From: a bacterium
Lineage (GTDB): Bacteria > Verrucomicrobiota > Verrucomicrobiia > Limisphaerales > RI-55
Length of the DNA stretch: 64,000 nt
Direction: 5' to 3'
Assembly: GCA_016124235.1 (NCBI GenBank)
Contig: WGOC01000010.1
Location: forward strand, 62,001 to 126,000
This document shows, piece after piece, positions 1-8,250 of this stretch (positions are counted from its first letter, which is position 1; each line of letters begins with the position of its first letter). The notes below the pieces were generated by a model, which saw only the letters and a program-made list of their open reading frames with translations, was not told the origin of the DNA and ran no database searches. The position numbers were made by a program, and so were the translations under genes.

Positions 1-1285
1 GCCCGGCCCCATCACCGGCGGCATGGTGCATCCGTATTTGCGCCGCCGAAATAAGGAGGAAGAAATCACGTATCCACACGACTGCCTGAAACCGGTTTTG
101 AAAAAGACACTGGGCATTCCGTTGTTTCAAGAACAGGTTATGCAACTGGCGATGATTGCGGCTGATTACACGCCCGGCGAGGCGGATCAACTCCGGCGCG
201 ATATGGCGGCCTGGCGCAGCGCCGGTCGCATCGAGCGACACCAACACCGGTTGATCGAACGCATGACCCACAAAGGCATTCCCCGGGAATTTGCCGAGCG
301 GGTCTTTGAACAGATTCGCGGCTTCGGTGAATACGGCTTTCCCGAAAGCCACGCCGCGAGTTTCGCGCTGATCGCCTACGCCACGTCGTGGATGAAATGC
401 CATCATCCCGCCGCGTTTCTGTGCGCGATGCTCAACGCCCAGCCGATGGGATTTTACAGCGCGGCAACGCTCGTTCAAGACGGCCAGCGGCATGGCGTCG
501 ACGTCCGTCCGGTGGACGTGCAGCACAGCAACTGGGACTGCACGCTGGCACGCCAAAGTGGAAGCGGCGAAGGCCACGCTGTGCGAATGGGACTGCGCTA
601 CGTTAGAGGTCTCAGCGAAGCCGTCGGTGAATGCGTCATGGCGGTTCGTCGGGGGCGACCGTTTCAATCGCTCGATGATTTTGCCCGCCGCACCGGATTC
701 TCGACGGAGATCATGTCACGCCTGACGGAAAGCGGCGCGCTCGAATGTTTTCGCTCCGAACGCCGCAACACACTTTGGAACGTGCTCAGTTTGGAAACGA
801 CGCACGGCGAACAGGAATCGCTCGAGCTGGATCTCTCCGGACCCGCTGTTGATTTCGGAGCGCTGGATTCCCTGGAAACGATCCGTTGGGATCGCGAGTT
901 CACCGACCACAGTCCGCGTGGTCATCCGTTGGCCCCGCTGCGCGATGAACTGAATCGACGCGGCTTGCCCGACGCTTCAACCATCAATCATTTGCAAGAC
1001 GGCAGCCGGGTTCATTACGCCGGCATGGTCATCTGCCGCCAGCGACCCGGCACCGCCAACGGCGTCGTTTTCATGACGCTGGAGGACGAAACCGGATTTG
1101 TGAATCTCGTGATCTGGGAAAAGGTTTTTCAAAAATTCCAGATCCTGGCGCGGACGGAATCGCTGTTGGGCGTCAGCGGCAAACTGCAAAACCAGTCCGG
1201 CGTCACTCACCTCGTTGCCCAGCGATTGTGGAGTCCGCGATTGCGCTCACGCCCGATCCCGCAAAAAAGCCGGGACTTTCATTAA
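1..1285 (+). CDS. dnaE2: Error-prone DNA polymerase DnaE2, 3' part (5' end outside window)
   Basis: C-family DNA polymerase alpha-subunit paralogue used in damage-induced translesion synthesis, usually acting with ImuA/ImuB. The frame is open from position 2, where PGPITGGMVHPYLRRR matches the start of the conserved DnaE2 polymerase region; about 427 residues are present. Seen in order: the polymerase block with GIPLFQEQVMQLA, the helix-hairpin-helix block with FGEYGFPESHAASFALIAY and WMKCHHPAAFLCAMLN, and an OB-fold near residues 340-375 (VHYAGMVICR, ETGFVNLVIW). The protein ends in SRDFH, a typical DnaE2 terminus, so the 3' end is complete. The internal ATG at 23 is not the start. The next gene converges from the minus strand 35 nt away. 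Confidence 0.95.
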   Translation, partial: PGPITGGMVHPYLRRRNKEEEITYPHDCLKPVLKKTLGIPLFQEQVMQLAMIAADYTPGEADQLRRDMAAWRSAGRIERHQHRLIERMTHKGIPREFAERVFEQIRGFGEYGFPESHAASFALIAYATSWMKCHHPAAFLCAMLNAQPMGFYSAATLVQDGQRHGVDVRPVDVQHSNWDCTLARQSGSGEGHAVRMGLRYVRGLSEAVGECVMAVRRGRPFQSLDDFARRTGFSTEIMSRLTESGALECFRSERRNTLWNVLSLETTHGEQESLELDLSGPAVDFGALDSLETIRWDREFTDHSPRGHPLAPLRDELNRRGLPDASTINHLQDGSRVHYAGMVICRQRPGTANGVVFMTLEDETGFVNLVIWEKVFQKFQILARTESLLGVSGKLQNQSGVTHLVAQRLWSPRLRSRPIPQKSRDFH

Positions 1286-1320
1286 GCGTTCGACGAACCG
1301 CTCACGCTTTCGTGGCCAAA

Positions 1321-2220
1321 TCAAAACGCCGTCAATTGAGCGAGTTCCTTGAAACGGGCTTCGATCTTGTTACGCGTTACGCGAGTGGTCGTCTTGAGTC
1401 CAAACCCTTCGCAGCAGAACGAAGCGACCACACTGCCGTACACCATCGCCTTGCGGATGTTCTTGTCGACACTGCCGCCGGCCTTGGCGAGATAACCGAT
1501 CAACCCACCGACGAAGGAATCACCAGCACCCGTGGGATCGACGACCTTGTGCAACGGATAGGCCGGACAAATGAAATAGCCCTTCGGCGAGGAAAGAATC
1601 GCGCCGTGAGAACCCTTCTTGATGATCACGTATTTCGGTCCCAGCTTTTGAATCTTGCGCAGTGCCGCGAACACGTTGTCCTCCTCGGTCAACTGGTGCG
1701 ATTCACTGTCGTTGAGCACAAAAAGGTCGACGCGTTTGAGCAGCGACAAAAGGTCTTTGAGCGCGATGTTCAACCAAAGGTCCATCGTGTCGGCCACGAC
1801 GAATTTTGGTTTGTTAACTTGATCGAGCACGTGGTGTTGCAAACCCGGCGCGATGTTGGCGAGCAGGACATAGGGCGAGGATTTGTGCCTCTCGGGCAGG
1901 TGCGGAGTGAACGTCTCAAACACGCCCAACTCCGTCAGCAACGTGCGGCGGTTGTTCATGTTGAGCTCGTACTCGCCCGACCAGTGAAACGTTTTGCCGT
2001 CCTGAATTTGCAACCCGGCGAGATCGATGCCGTGTTTCTCGTAGAGCTTCACGTAGCGGCCGGGAAAATCCTTACCCACAACGCCAACCAACCGCGTCGG
2101 CGCGAAGAAGCTGGAGGCAACGGCAGCGTGACTGGCCGAGCCGCCTAGCAGCCGTGGGTTTTCCGCTTTCGGAGTTTTGATCGAATCCAGGGCAGTGGAA
2201 CCAACAACAAGTACACTCAT
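1321..2220 (-). CDS. PfkB-family carbohydrate/nucleoside kinase
   Basis: Ribokinase-like small-molecule kinase of about 299 residues. Seen: N-terminal glycine motif GSTALD, substrate-loop GGSASHAA, the GVVGKDFPG block, and the C-terminal PfkB signature DPTGAGDSFVGG, which carries the catalytic Asp and the anion hole. The ORF can be extended to 2277, but the ATG at 2220 (MSVLVVGS) fits family N-termini better and leaves 53 nt after the thiE stop, so I chose it. It is probably the last gene of the minus-strand set starting at 7523. Substrate is not readable from sequence; the ATP-dependent sugar/adenosine kinase branch is the most I can say. Linkage to thiE is positional only. Confidence 0.88.
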   Translation of the reverse strand: MSVLVVGSTALDSIKTPKAENPRLLGGSASHAAVASSFFAPTRLVGVVGKDFPGRYVKLYEKHGIDLAGLQIQDGKTFHWSGEYELNMNNRRTLLTELGVFETFTPHLPERHKSSPYVLLANIAPGLQHHVLDQVNKPKFVVADTMDLWLNIALKDLLSLLKRVDLFVLNDSESHQLTEEDNVFAALRKIQKLGPKYVIIKKGSHGAILSSPKGYFICPAYPLHKVVDPTGAGDSFVGGLIGYLAKAGGSVDKNIRKAMVYGSVVASFCCEGFGLKTTTRVTRNKIEARFKELAQLTAF

Positions 2221-2273
2221 GTCGGGGCGATGAGGTAACAGAACGAAGGCCGGAGGGCAGCAAAATTTTCGAA

Positions 2274-2909
2274 TCAAGCAGGCAAACGCCGACGGAATTC
2301 AGCGCACGCCGCAGCGACATCGTCCTGATTCAGAATCGCGGAAACGACACAAATCCGCGTGGCACCGGCCGCCAGTACGGAATCGAGATTCTCCAGATTA
2401 ATGCCACCGATGGCGAACCACGGGATGGTGATGTTGGCGGCCGCCCACTTCACGTAATCGAGCGTGACGGCAGCACGACCGGGCTTGGTGCCGGTCGGAA
2501 ACACGGGGCCAATGGCGACGTAATCCGCACCAGCAGCAACCGCGCTTTGTGCCTGTTCCGGCGCGTGCGAACTCAAGCCCAGCAACGGCCCACTACCGAC
2601 GAGGTCCGCCTTTTTTTGAAAGCCCGCATCAAAAAAATCTTCCTGACCGAGATGACAAACTGGCGCGCCAAGCCTGCACGCGACATCCCAGTAATCATTG
2701 ATAACCAGCGGAACACTCGCGGCTTGCGTCACCGGAAGTAGTTCTTCGGCCGTCCGGCGAACTTCATCGGCGGTTTGGCCCTTGGCGCGATATTGAATCA
2801 AATCAGCGCCGCCGGCGCACAAGGCACGGGCGAGATCGACAGCGGATCTTCCGTGTAAATAGTGGCTATCGACGAACGCGTAGAGCCGGCAGGCGTCCAA
2901 CGACTTCAT
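2274..2909 (-). CDS. thiE: Thiamine-phosphate synthase ThiE
   Basis: Joins HMP-pyrophosphate and thiazole phosphate to give thiamine monophosphate in the cytosol. The 211 residues are the normal length for a TIM-barrel ThiE. Seen: QYRAKG (pyrophosphate/metal region, usually QLREK), LVINDYWDVA, VCHLGQEDF, GLSSHAPEQA, DYVAIGPVFPTGTKPG and the phosphate-binding FAIGGIN. The GPVFPTGTK motif is very characteristic. The start codon overlaps the upstream gene's stop by ATGA (2906-2909), implying translational coupling to a membrane-anchored helical-repeat protein. That is an unusual partner for a thiamine gene. No other thi genes are in the window. Confidence 0.92.
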   Translation of the reverse strand: MKSLDACRLYAFVDSHYLHGRSAVDLARALCAGGADLIQYRAKGQTADEVRRTAEELLPVTQAASVPLVINDYWDVACRLGAPVCHLGQEDFFDAGFQKKADLVGSGPLLGLSSHAPEQAQSAVAAGADYVAIGPVFPTGTKPGRAAVTLDYVKWAAANITIPWFAIGGINLENLDSVLAAGATRICVVSAILNQDDVAAACAEFRRRLPA

Positions 2910-4459
2910 TGTTCCTTGGGCACGCTGTTGGTCGAGGTGTCGACACTGTTCGTGGAAGTCGTTGCGCCCTCGGTTGCCTCCCCGAAGTTATGACCAGTTT
3001 CCCGAACCTTGTTCGCTTTGGGAACATAATCCGCCGGCAGATTCAGGGCCGTCAACAACCGCGCCCGCGCGCCCGGCGCGAGGCCGCTGTCCTTTTCCAG
3101 CATGTTGTCGCGAATGATATCCCGCATGACTTCGAGATTCGGCAGTGCCACGCGCGGACAATCCTCCGCCGGCGGATCCTTCAGGCAACCCACCGCAGTC
3201 ATGTAACGGGTCCAGATAGCGAGCGCGAGCTTCGCGCTCGTCTGCGCGGTTTCCTCTTCGCCGACGGCCAGACTGAAGTAGGCAAAGGTGATCTGCCCTT
3301 CGATTGCTGAAATGGCCTTGTTCTGGTCCTTGTCGTTCGCGTCTTCGGTCACCATGTCGATCGCCCAGTCATCCAGGCTGATGCCGGGCTTCACCGCATT
3401 GGGATAATTTTCCTTCAACTTCTTCCACCATTTTTCCGCCTCGCTGAGCTGGCTGTGGGAATAGAAATTGTAGACGACCTTGCGCAGAAAATTCCGATAG
3501 CCGGCCTGTTGATCGATGCGCGAATTGTCGATCTTCATCATGTCGAGATAGGCCTGGTTTGCCTTGTCCACAATGGCCAGGTTCGGCGCCATGTAGATCT
3601 CGTTGTCGTTGTCGAACATGATCAACCGACCACGTTGAAACGCGATGTCCATGCACTGATACACCACGCGACGCAACGTATCCTTGTCCTTGTCCTTCGC
3701 ATACTTGAGGCCGACGGTCGCCCAATAAATGGCATGCGTTTCCGGCAGCTTCCACTCGAGGGGCCCGTATTCGTCGTCCACCTGTTTCATGATGGCCGGG
3801 TCCATCTTGAATTCATCGCGCAGCCGCTTGACGCGGGCCTTGGCCTCGTCGGTCTGCGGATTCGTCAATTCATCCCAATTCGGGCGTCCCGGCCCCAGCA
3901 CGGACAACATCGTTTTGGCCCACTGTAGCTTGTAATACATGTGGGTGCCATCGAGGGCCTGCCCCATCTTGTGCTGAAAAAACCAGGCCAGCTCCCGGTA
4001 GACCAGGGCGTCTCCGGGGTTGTATTTCAGCCCTTCATCTCGCAATAGTTCGATTCCCGCCTTGACCCAGCGCCAACGGTCCGCCGGATCGGTGAACTTG
4101 ATCGAAATATTATACGCCATGTTCCAGGCTTGCTCCGTCCACACCTGAGTCATCCGGGGCTGTAATTTCGTGATCCAGTCCGCCAGTTGCATCGACTCGA
4201 AATACTTGCCCTTGTCTTCGAGATCGACTGACCGAATCCACAAGGCATTTGCGATGATGCCGCGAAACCCGCCCAACGCCACCGTCGTGAACGCCAGCAT
4301 GGGCGGGGCATTTTCGAGTGGCTTCACGTCGGTGAGCCCCAGGCGATCACGATCCCGCGTCAGCACCGGCTGCACAAATGATCCGGCCACCAGCAGGACC
4401 AGCGTCATCGCCAGCAGGCCAAATTTGTAGAATCGGTTACTGCTCTGCTTCATGGTCAT
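2906..4459 (-). CDS. Membrane-anchored helical-repeat (TPR-like) protein, function unknown
   Basis: A 517-residue protein with an N-terminal hydrophobic segment (residues about 13-30, FGLLAMTLVLLVAGSFV) that acts as signal or anchor. The rest is helical, with spaced aromatic/Ala patterns like degenerate TPRs, for example WITKLQPRMTQVWTEQAWNM near residue 92. It ends in a Thr/Ser/Asn-rich tail. I do not recognise a named domain. It sits between an ABC-2 permease and thiE with ATGA overlaps on both sides (4456-4459 and 2906-2909), so it is probably co-translated with the ABC transporter and may be its extracytoplasmic partner. That role is inferred from position. Met1 at 4459 and Met3 at 4453 are both possible starts. 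Confidence 0.8.
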   Translation of the reverse strand: MTMKQSSNRFYKFGLLAMTLVLLVAGSFVQPVLTRDRDRLGLTDVKPLENAPPMLAFTTVALGGFRGIIANALWIRSVDLEDKGKYFESMQLADWITKLQPRMTQVWTEQAWNMAYNISIKFTDPADRWRWVKAGIELLRDEGLKYNPGDALVYRELAWFFQHKMGQALDGTHMYYKLQWAKTMLSVLGPGRPNWDELTNPQTDEAKARVKRLRDEFKMDPAIMKQVDDEYGPLEWKLPETHAIYWATVGLKYAKDKDKDTLRRVVYQCMDIAFQRGRLIMFDNDNEIYMAPNLAIVDKANQAYLDMMKIDNSRIDQQAGYRNFLRKVVYNFYSHSQLSEAEKWWKKLKENYPNAVKPGISLDDWAIDMVTEDANDKDQNKAISAIEGQITFAYFSLAVGEEETAQTSAKLALAIWTRYMTAVGCLKDPPAEDCPRVALPNLEVMRDIIRDNMLEKDSGLAPGARARLLTALNLPADYVPKANKVRETGHNFGEATEGATTSTNSVDTSTNSVPKEQ

Positions 4460-6282
4460 TGATTGCTTTGAGCAGTGGCGAGTTCACGCCGGTGAAAAAG
4501 ATAGATCCCCACACCGCCGACGATGCCGCCAAGCAAGGCCACGATTTGTAGAAATGCCTGGCCCAGCCGGCTCCATGCGATGCTCCGGCCGGAACTCAAA
4601 TTGTCGACCGGGGAAAAATCCTGCGCCAGTTTGATCACATACAACATTCCACGGAACATGGGCAGAAGGACGGAATCAAATGACTTCATGTACGGCTTGC
4701 CCGTATCGTGATTGAGACCCATTACGGTCCCTTCGGACACCGTGCTCGCAAGCGTGCCGCTGGAAAACACAATGATCAAAATGCCAATGGAACAAAAGCA
4801 TGCGACGGGGAAGGTCATATAGCTCGCGGCCGCGAGTCCCAGCGCCGCCAACAAGCTCAGCCAGAAAAGTATAATCAGCAGACCGCGAACGTAGTTCATG
4901 ACGAAACCACCCTCGTGGTAGAGCACTTCAAGCCCATCCTCGAGCGGAAACACAACGACCGAATTGTCCACATTGTGATACTGCACGATCAACTCGCCCT
5001 TGTTGTCGAGCAAGTCACGAAGCTTCTTCCCCTCACCCAGATAACTCACGTGAACCGGCACTTCATGGAAACTGTTGGCCGCCATCGGCAGGGCTCGGCT
5101 GCGAATGGCATTTTGCCCGTAGCCAACCACCCATACGCCGACGTGCTCCTTGAGCGAATTGGTGTCCGCACCGTAAAAATGGAACCGCAGCTGAAACACG
5201 TCCTGATCCAGCGCGCTGCTCACCGGGTTGACCGGGATCTTCCAGGTGCGATACCCCCCCTGCGGAGGCACTTGCTCCATCTGGGCGCGCGCTTTCTGCT
5301 CAAGAACCGCCCGCTCGTAGGTGAAATCCATGCCGTTGGTGTTTACGTCCTTCACCTTGTCGGCGAGATATTTGTCGACCGCTTCGTTGATGTCGCCGAC
5401 ATGACTCTCCTCCTTCAGGGATCCACGGGCCACGAGGATTTCCGACGCCAATTTTTCCCGTTCCTTTTCCGGCAAGCGGTCGGCGCGATACATGAGCAAG
5501 CCGTAGACGGCACTCCCGGAAACCGCCAGCAAAGCCGCATTTAGCGAAACAATGCCGATCCATTTGCCCAGCCAGACTTGCCATCGAGGAATGGGTTTCA
5601 CGGCCACCATCTGCATCTGGCAATCTTCAATGTCGCCCGCCAACAAACCGCAGGACAACCACAACGTCGCGAACCCGAGCAGCAACGTAATGATACTTAA
5701 CGTATAGGTGAGCAGAATTTGGGAGAAACCCCGCGCCGTGCCGTCGTCCTTGATCAACAGCGGCAGCAAGACCACACTCCCGACCAACAACGTGGCCACG
5801 GTGATGAACAATCGATAGCGCAGAGCCGCCTTCCAGGTGAGCTTGACGATCGCCAACAACGGACGCAATCCGTGCGGTCCCAGATCGCGAAACCGTCCGG
5901 TCACAATCGAGCGGCTGGTTTCCGTTTCTGAACCCGCCCGCTTGAATACGCCGATGGCGGCCTTCGGGCTGTCCGACGGCACCAAGCCACGAAATTCATA
6001 ACCGCCAAACTCGGCGCGGCGCGCCAACCAGGTGTTCCCTTTGAGACCGACGAAGATCGCCGCCAGTATGCCGACGCAAGCGTACATCACGCTGCCTTCG
6101 GGCCGAAAATAGTCACCCACTCCAACAGCCACCCAGATGAAGAAGAGCACGACGGCCTGCAGATACAGCCGTTTGACCAGGCACCAGATCCAGCCGAAGA
6201 AAAACGCCGGCCAGGAAAATCCGGCCTTGATGGCCTGAACGTTGCCATCCGGGTGCGTGTGAATCTGGTACGGCCGTTTCAT
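4456..6282 (-). CDS. ABC-2-type permease with N-terminal DUF2628-like domain
   Basis: A 608-residue membrane protein. Residues 1-110 resemble DUF2628 membrane proteins: GFSWPAFFFGWIWCLVKRLY, two hydrophobic segments, then the GNTWLARRAEF pattern. A short linker leads to an ABC-2 permease: hydrophobic stretches near residues 155-175, 185-215 and 240-262, a large extracytoplasmic loop of about 190 residues, then helices near 470-515 and 575-600. It partners the ATPase encoded just upstream (overlap 6279-6282) and overlaps the next gene at 4456-4459. Substrate is unknown. Fusion of DUF2628 to the permease within one chain is uncommon in my experience; the reading frame is continuous with no sign of a join error. 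Confidence 0.85.
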   Translation of the reverse strand: MKRPYQIHTHPDGNVQAIKAGFSWPAFFFGWIWCLVKRLYLQAVVLFFIWVAVGVGDYFRPEGSVMYACVGILAAIFVGLKGNTWLARRAEFGGYEFRGLVPSDSPKAAIGVFKRAGSETETSRSIVTGRFRDLGPHGLRPLLAIVKLTWKAALRYRLFITVATLLVGSVVLLPLLIKDDGTARGFSQILLTYTLSIITLLLGFATLWLSCGLLAGDIEDCQMQMVAVKPIPRWQVWLGKWIGIVSLNAALLAVSGSAVYGLLMYRADRLPEKEREKLASEILVARGSLKEESHVGDINEAVDKYLADKVKDVNTNGMDFTYERAVLEQKARAQMEQVPPQGGYRTWKIPVNPVSSALDQDVFQLRFHFYGADTNSLKEHVGVWVVGYGQNAIRSRALPMAANSFHEVPVHVSYLGEGKKLRDLLDNKGELIVQYHNVDNSVVVFPLEDGLEVLYHEGGFVMNYVRGLLIILFWLSLLAALGLAAASYMTFPVACFCSIGILIIVFSSGTLASTVSEGTVMGLNHDTGKPYMKSFDSVLLPMFRGMLYVIKLAQDFSPVDNLSSGRSIAWSRLGQAFLQIVALLGGIVGGVGIYLFHRRELATAQSNQ

Positions 6283-7523
6283 TGTTTATCGGTCGGCTTC
6301 TTGCCACCCAGCAGACCAGAGAGCTTTTCATTTGCCTTGGAGAGATCCGCTGGCGGTTTGGCCGCGGGCTTCGGCGTTGCCGGCGCTGGTTCGGCCGACG
6401 GTGCCGGCTCAGACTTTCCGAGAGCCGCCAATTTGGTCGCATCGACTTTTGGGGCGGCCGGCTCCGCGACCGGCGCGGCGGGCTCCGGCTTCGGTTTGCT
6501 TGCCATCAGGCGGTCCAAGACTTTTGCCATGGCGTCCGGCGCTGCCCCGGCATCGTCGCCCCGGAGATACGCCGCGACACGGTGGCCGGACGTCGCGCCG
6601 GAAGTTTCGGCCGACGCCTCGCGGGCCCGTTTCACCACATCGAGAAAATAGCTCTCGAGATTCTGCGTCGGGTTGTCGACACGCACCTCGCCCTGGCCGA
6701 TGTCCTGCCGAATGATCTGCAACACCTTTTCGGTCGCTTCGCGCGAGAGTGTGGGCGAGGTAATGCGCAAGGTGTCGCGTTCCGAAAGCAGTTCTTTCAG
6801 CGTACCGATCGCCTGGATCTTGCCACCATAGTAAATGACCACCCGATCACAAACGTCCTCAACATCCGCAAGCAAATGGCTGCTGAGGATGATCGTCTTG
6901 CCGCGGCGGGCGAGCGCCAGAATCAGGTCCTTGATTTCGCGGCAACCGATCGGATCAAGTCCGGAAGTTGGTTCATCCAGGATGATCAGATCCGGATCGT
7001 TGATCAACGCCTGCGCGAGACCGATGCGCCGCTGCATGCCCTTTGAGAACTCACCCACCGTGCGCGTGCGCGCCGTGTTGAGCCCCACCATTTCGATCAA
7101 CTGCTCCGCGCGATTCTGCCGGTCCTTGGCGTCGATCGAAAACAAGTTACCAAAAAAATCGAGCGTCTCTTCGGAATCGAGATAACGGTACAAATAGCTT
7201 TCCTCCGGCAAATAACCGATGCGCTGTTTGGTCTGCACATCGCGGGGTGATTTGCCGAACACTTCGATGTGCCCCTTCGTGGCATACAACAATCCCAGCA
7301 GCATTTTGACGGTGGTGGATTTGCCGGAACCGTTGGGACCCAGAAGCCCAAACACCTCGCCTCGCTTGACTTCAAAATCAACGTTGTCGACGGCGCGCGC
7401 CTTGGGGCGCCCCCAAAAATCCTTGAAGATTTTGGTGAGCCCGCGCACCGCCACCACGGTTTCATCAGACACCGCGGGACGGCTCGAAGTCGTCTCGCTC
7501 TTGAGTTGTTCCAACGCTGTCAT
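6279..7523 (-). CDS. ABC transporter ATPase (ABC-2 exporter type) with Pro/Ala-rich C-terminal tail
   Basis: A 414-residue nucleotide-binding subunit. Seen: Walker A GPNGSGKST (about residues 60-68), Q-loop region YLPEESYLYRYL, signature FSKGMQRRIGLAQAL, Walker B LIILDEPTSGLDP and H-switch SSH. After the usual ~300-residue core, a tail of about 100 residues is rich in Pro, Ala and Lys (PKPEPAAPVAEPAAPK and repeats of it) and ends in a short helix with LSGLLGGKK. The tail may be a flexible tether. First gene of an apparent five-gene set with the permease, helical-repeat protein, thiE and the PfkB kinase. Only 37 nt separate its start from the doc stop upstream, so read-through from there is possible. 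Confidence 0.92.
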   Translation of the reverse strand: MTALEQLKSETTSSRPAVSDETVVAVRGLTKIFKDFWGRPKARAVDNVDFEVKRGEVFGLLGPNGSGKSTTVKMLLGLLYATKGHIEVFGKSPRDVQTKQRIGYLPEESYLYRYLDSEETLDFFGNLFSIDAKDRQNRAEQLIEMVGLNTARTRTVGEFSKGMQRRIGLAQALINDPDLIILDEPTSGLDPIGCREIKDLILALARRGKTIILSSHLLADVEDVCDRVVIYYGGKIQAIGTLKELLSERDTLRITSPTLSREATEKVLQIIRQDIGQGEVRVDNPTQNLESYFLDVVKRAREASAETSGATSGHRVAAYLRGDDAGAAPDAMAKVLDRLMASKPKPEPAAPVAEPAAPKVDATKLAALGKSEPAPSAEPAPATPKPAAKPPADLSKANEKLSGLLGGKKPTDKQ

Positions 7524-7560
7524 GTGATTTGATTTCGACCGTCCCGGGGAACGGTTCGTT

Positions 7561-7908
7561 CTATTTTTCCGTCATCCCGCGGAAGATCGCCGCCAACCCG
7601 GCCTTGTCGAGTTTGTGGTCAGCAATGTCGATCATGGCTTGATAAAGCGTTCCATCATCGCGGATCGAGAGCTTCCCGTTTTTAGCCAGGAAAGTCAGCG
7701 CGGCAGCAGCGCCAGTACGTTTGTTGCCATCAACAAAGGCCTGCGACTCGGCGATATGAAATGCGTAGGTGGCTGCCACGTCGTACAGATCACGGCTACC
7801 GTAGAACCAAGTGTTCATTGCCGAACCGACAGCGGATTCCACCTGTCCCTCGTCCCGAAGGCCAATGCTCCCGCCAAACCGTCTCAGTGATTCCTCATGG
7901 AGATACAT
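7561..7908 (-). CDS. doc: Doc/Fic-type death-on-curing toxin, N-terminus cut by an in-frame stop
   Basis: The 115-residue ORF carries the Doc core: LHEESLRRFGGSIGLRDEG near the start and the Fic-type loop AFVDGNKRTG. Doc toxins are Fic-fold kinases known to phosphorylate EF-Tu. Two oddities are visible. First, the frame continues upstream as GTG (7942-7944) DDPEFLTFA, then TAA at 7912-7914, then V-MYLHEE. Family members have Glu at this place (FLTxxEVxxLH), so GAA has become TAA, or translation restarts at the ATG at 7908. Second, the residue usually His in HPFxDGNKR is Gln here (QAFVDGNKR). The toxin may be weakened or dead. It follows its antitoxin gene directly. Confidence 0.8.
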   Translation of the reverse strand: MYLHEESLRRFGGSIGLRDEGQVESAVGSAMNTWFYGSRDLYDVAATYAFHIAESQAFVDGNKRTGAAAALTFLAKNGKLSIRDDGTLYQAMIDIADHKLDKAGLAAIFRGMTEK

Positions 7909-7944
7909 TACTTAGGCAAATGTAAGGAATTCGGGATCATCCAC
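7909..7944 (-). pseudogene. Detached N-terminal codons of doc with TAA at 7912-7914
   Basis: Read on the minus strand, 3 nt after the antitoxin stop (7948-7950) come GTG GAT GAT CCC GAA TTC, then codons for L, T, F, A, then TAA and GTA before the ATG at 7908. The phase is identical to the doc ORF. With Glu in place of the stop, the text EFLTFAEVMYLHEES fits the Doc N-terminal consensus. One G-to-T change (GAA to TAA) explains it. Confidence 0.7.
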
Positions 7945-7947
7945 GGT

Positions 7948-8223
7948 CTATTGGGCAAGCTTGCGGAAGAGTTCCTCGTTTTGCGAAAACACCTCGGCGG
8001 CTATCGATTTGAACTCATCCGAGACTTCACTACCTGTTTCGCTTTTTTCTTTACGGGCATTTGATCGACGAAACAACTCCTGCCCAAGATTCGTTTCGAA
8101 CAACTTCCGCGCTTCCGAACCCCGGAGTGTCGCAACAACCGCGAGCATGACATGCGAGAAAACCTCCTGCTTTTGATCAGGATCAAGTTCTTCAATTTGC
8201 TTGATAATCTCAGCCGCACTCAT
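7948..8223 (-). CDS. Putative antitoxin partner of Doc
   Basis: A 91-residue, highly charged, mostly helical protein with no recognised DNA-binding motif. It lies immediately upstream of the doc frame, in the usual antitoxin-first order. Its C-terminal helix (EVFSQNEELFRKLAQ) looks like the C-terminal toxin-neutralising helix found in partners of Doc toxins; this is a resemblance, not a proof. The stop TAG at 7948-7950 is 3 nt before the original doc GTG start, so the pair was translationally coupled. The antitoxin itself is intact. It could also be an unrelated small cytosolic protein, but position argues for the antitoxin role. Confidence 0.65.
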   Translation of the reverse strand: MSAAEIIKQIEELDPDQKQEVFSHVMLAVVATLRGSEARKLFETNLGQELFRRSNARKEKSETGSEVSDEFKSIAAEVFSQNEELFRKLAQ

Positions 8224-8250
8224 GGTTGAAAAATAGCCGCCCTTGGTTCG

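Noticed and set aside
1228-2148. Plus-strand 306-codon ORF opposite the PfkB kinase
   Set aside because: Antisense shadow of a gene with clear PfkB motifs on the minus strand.
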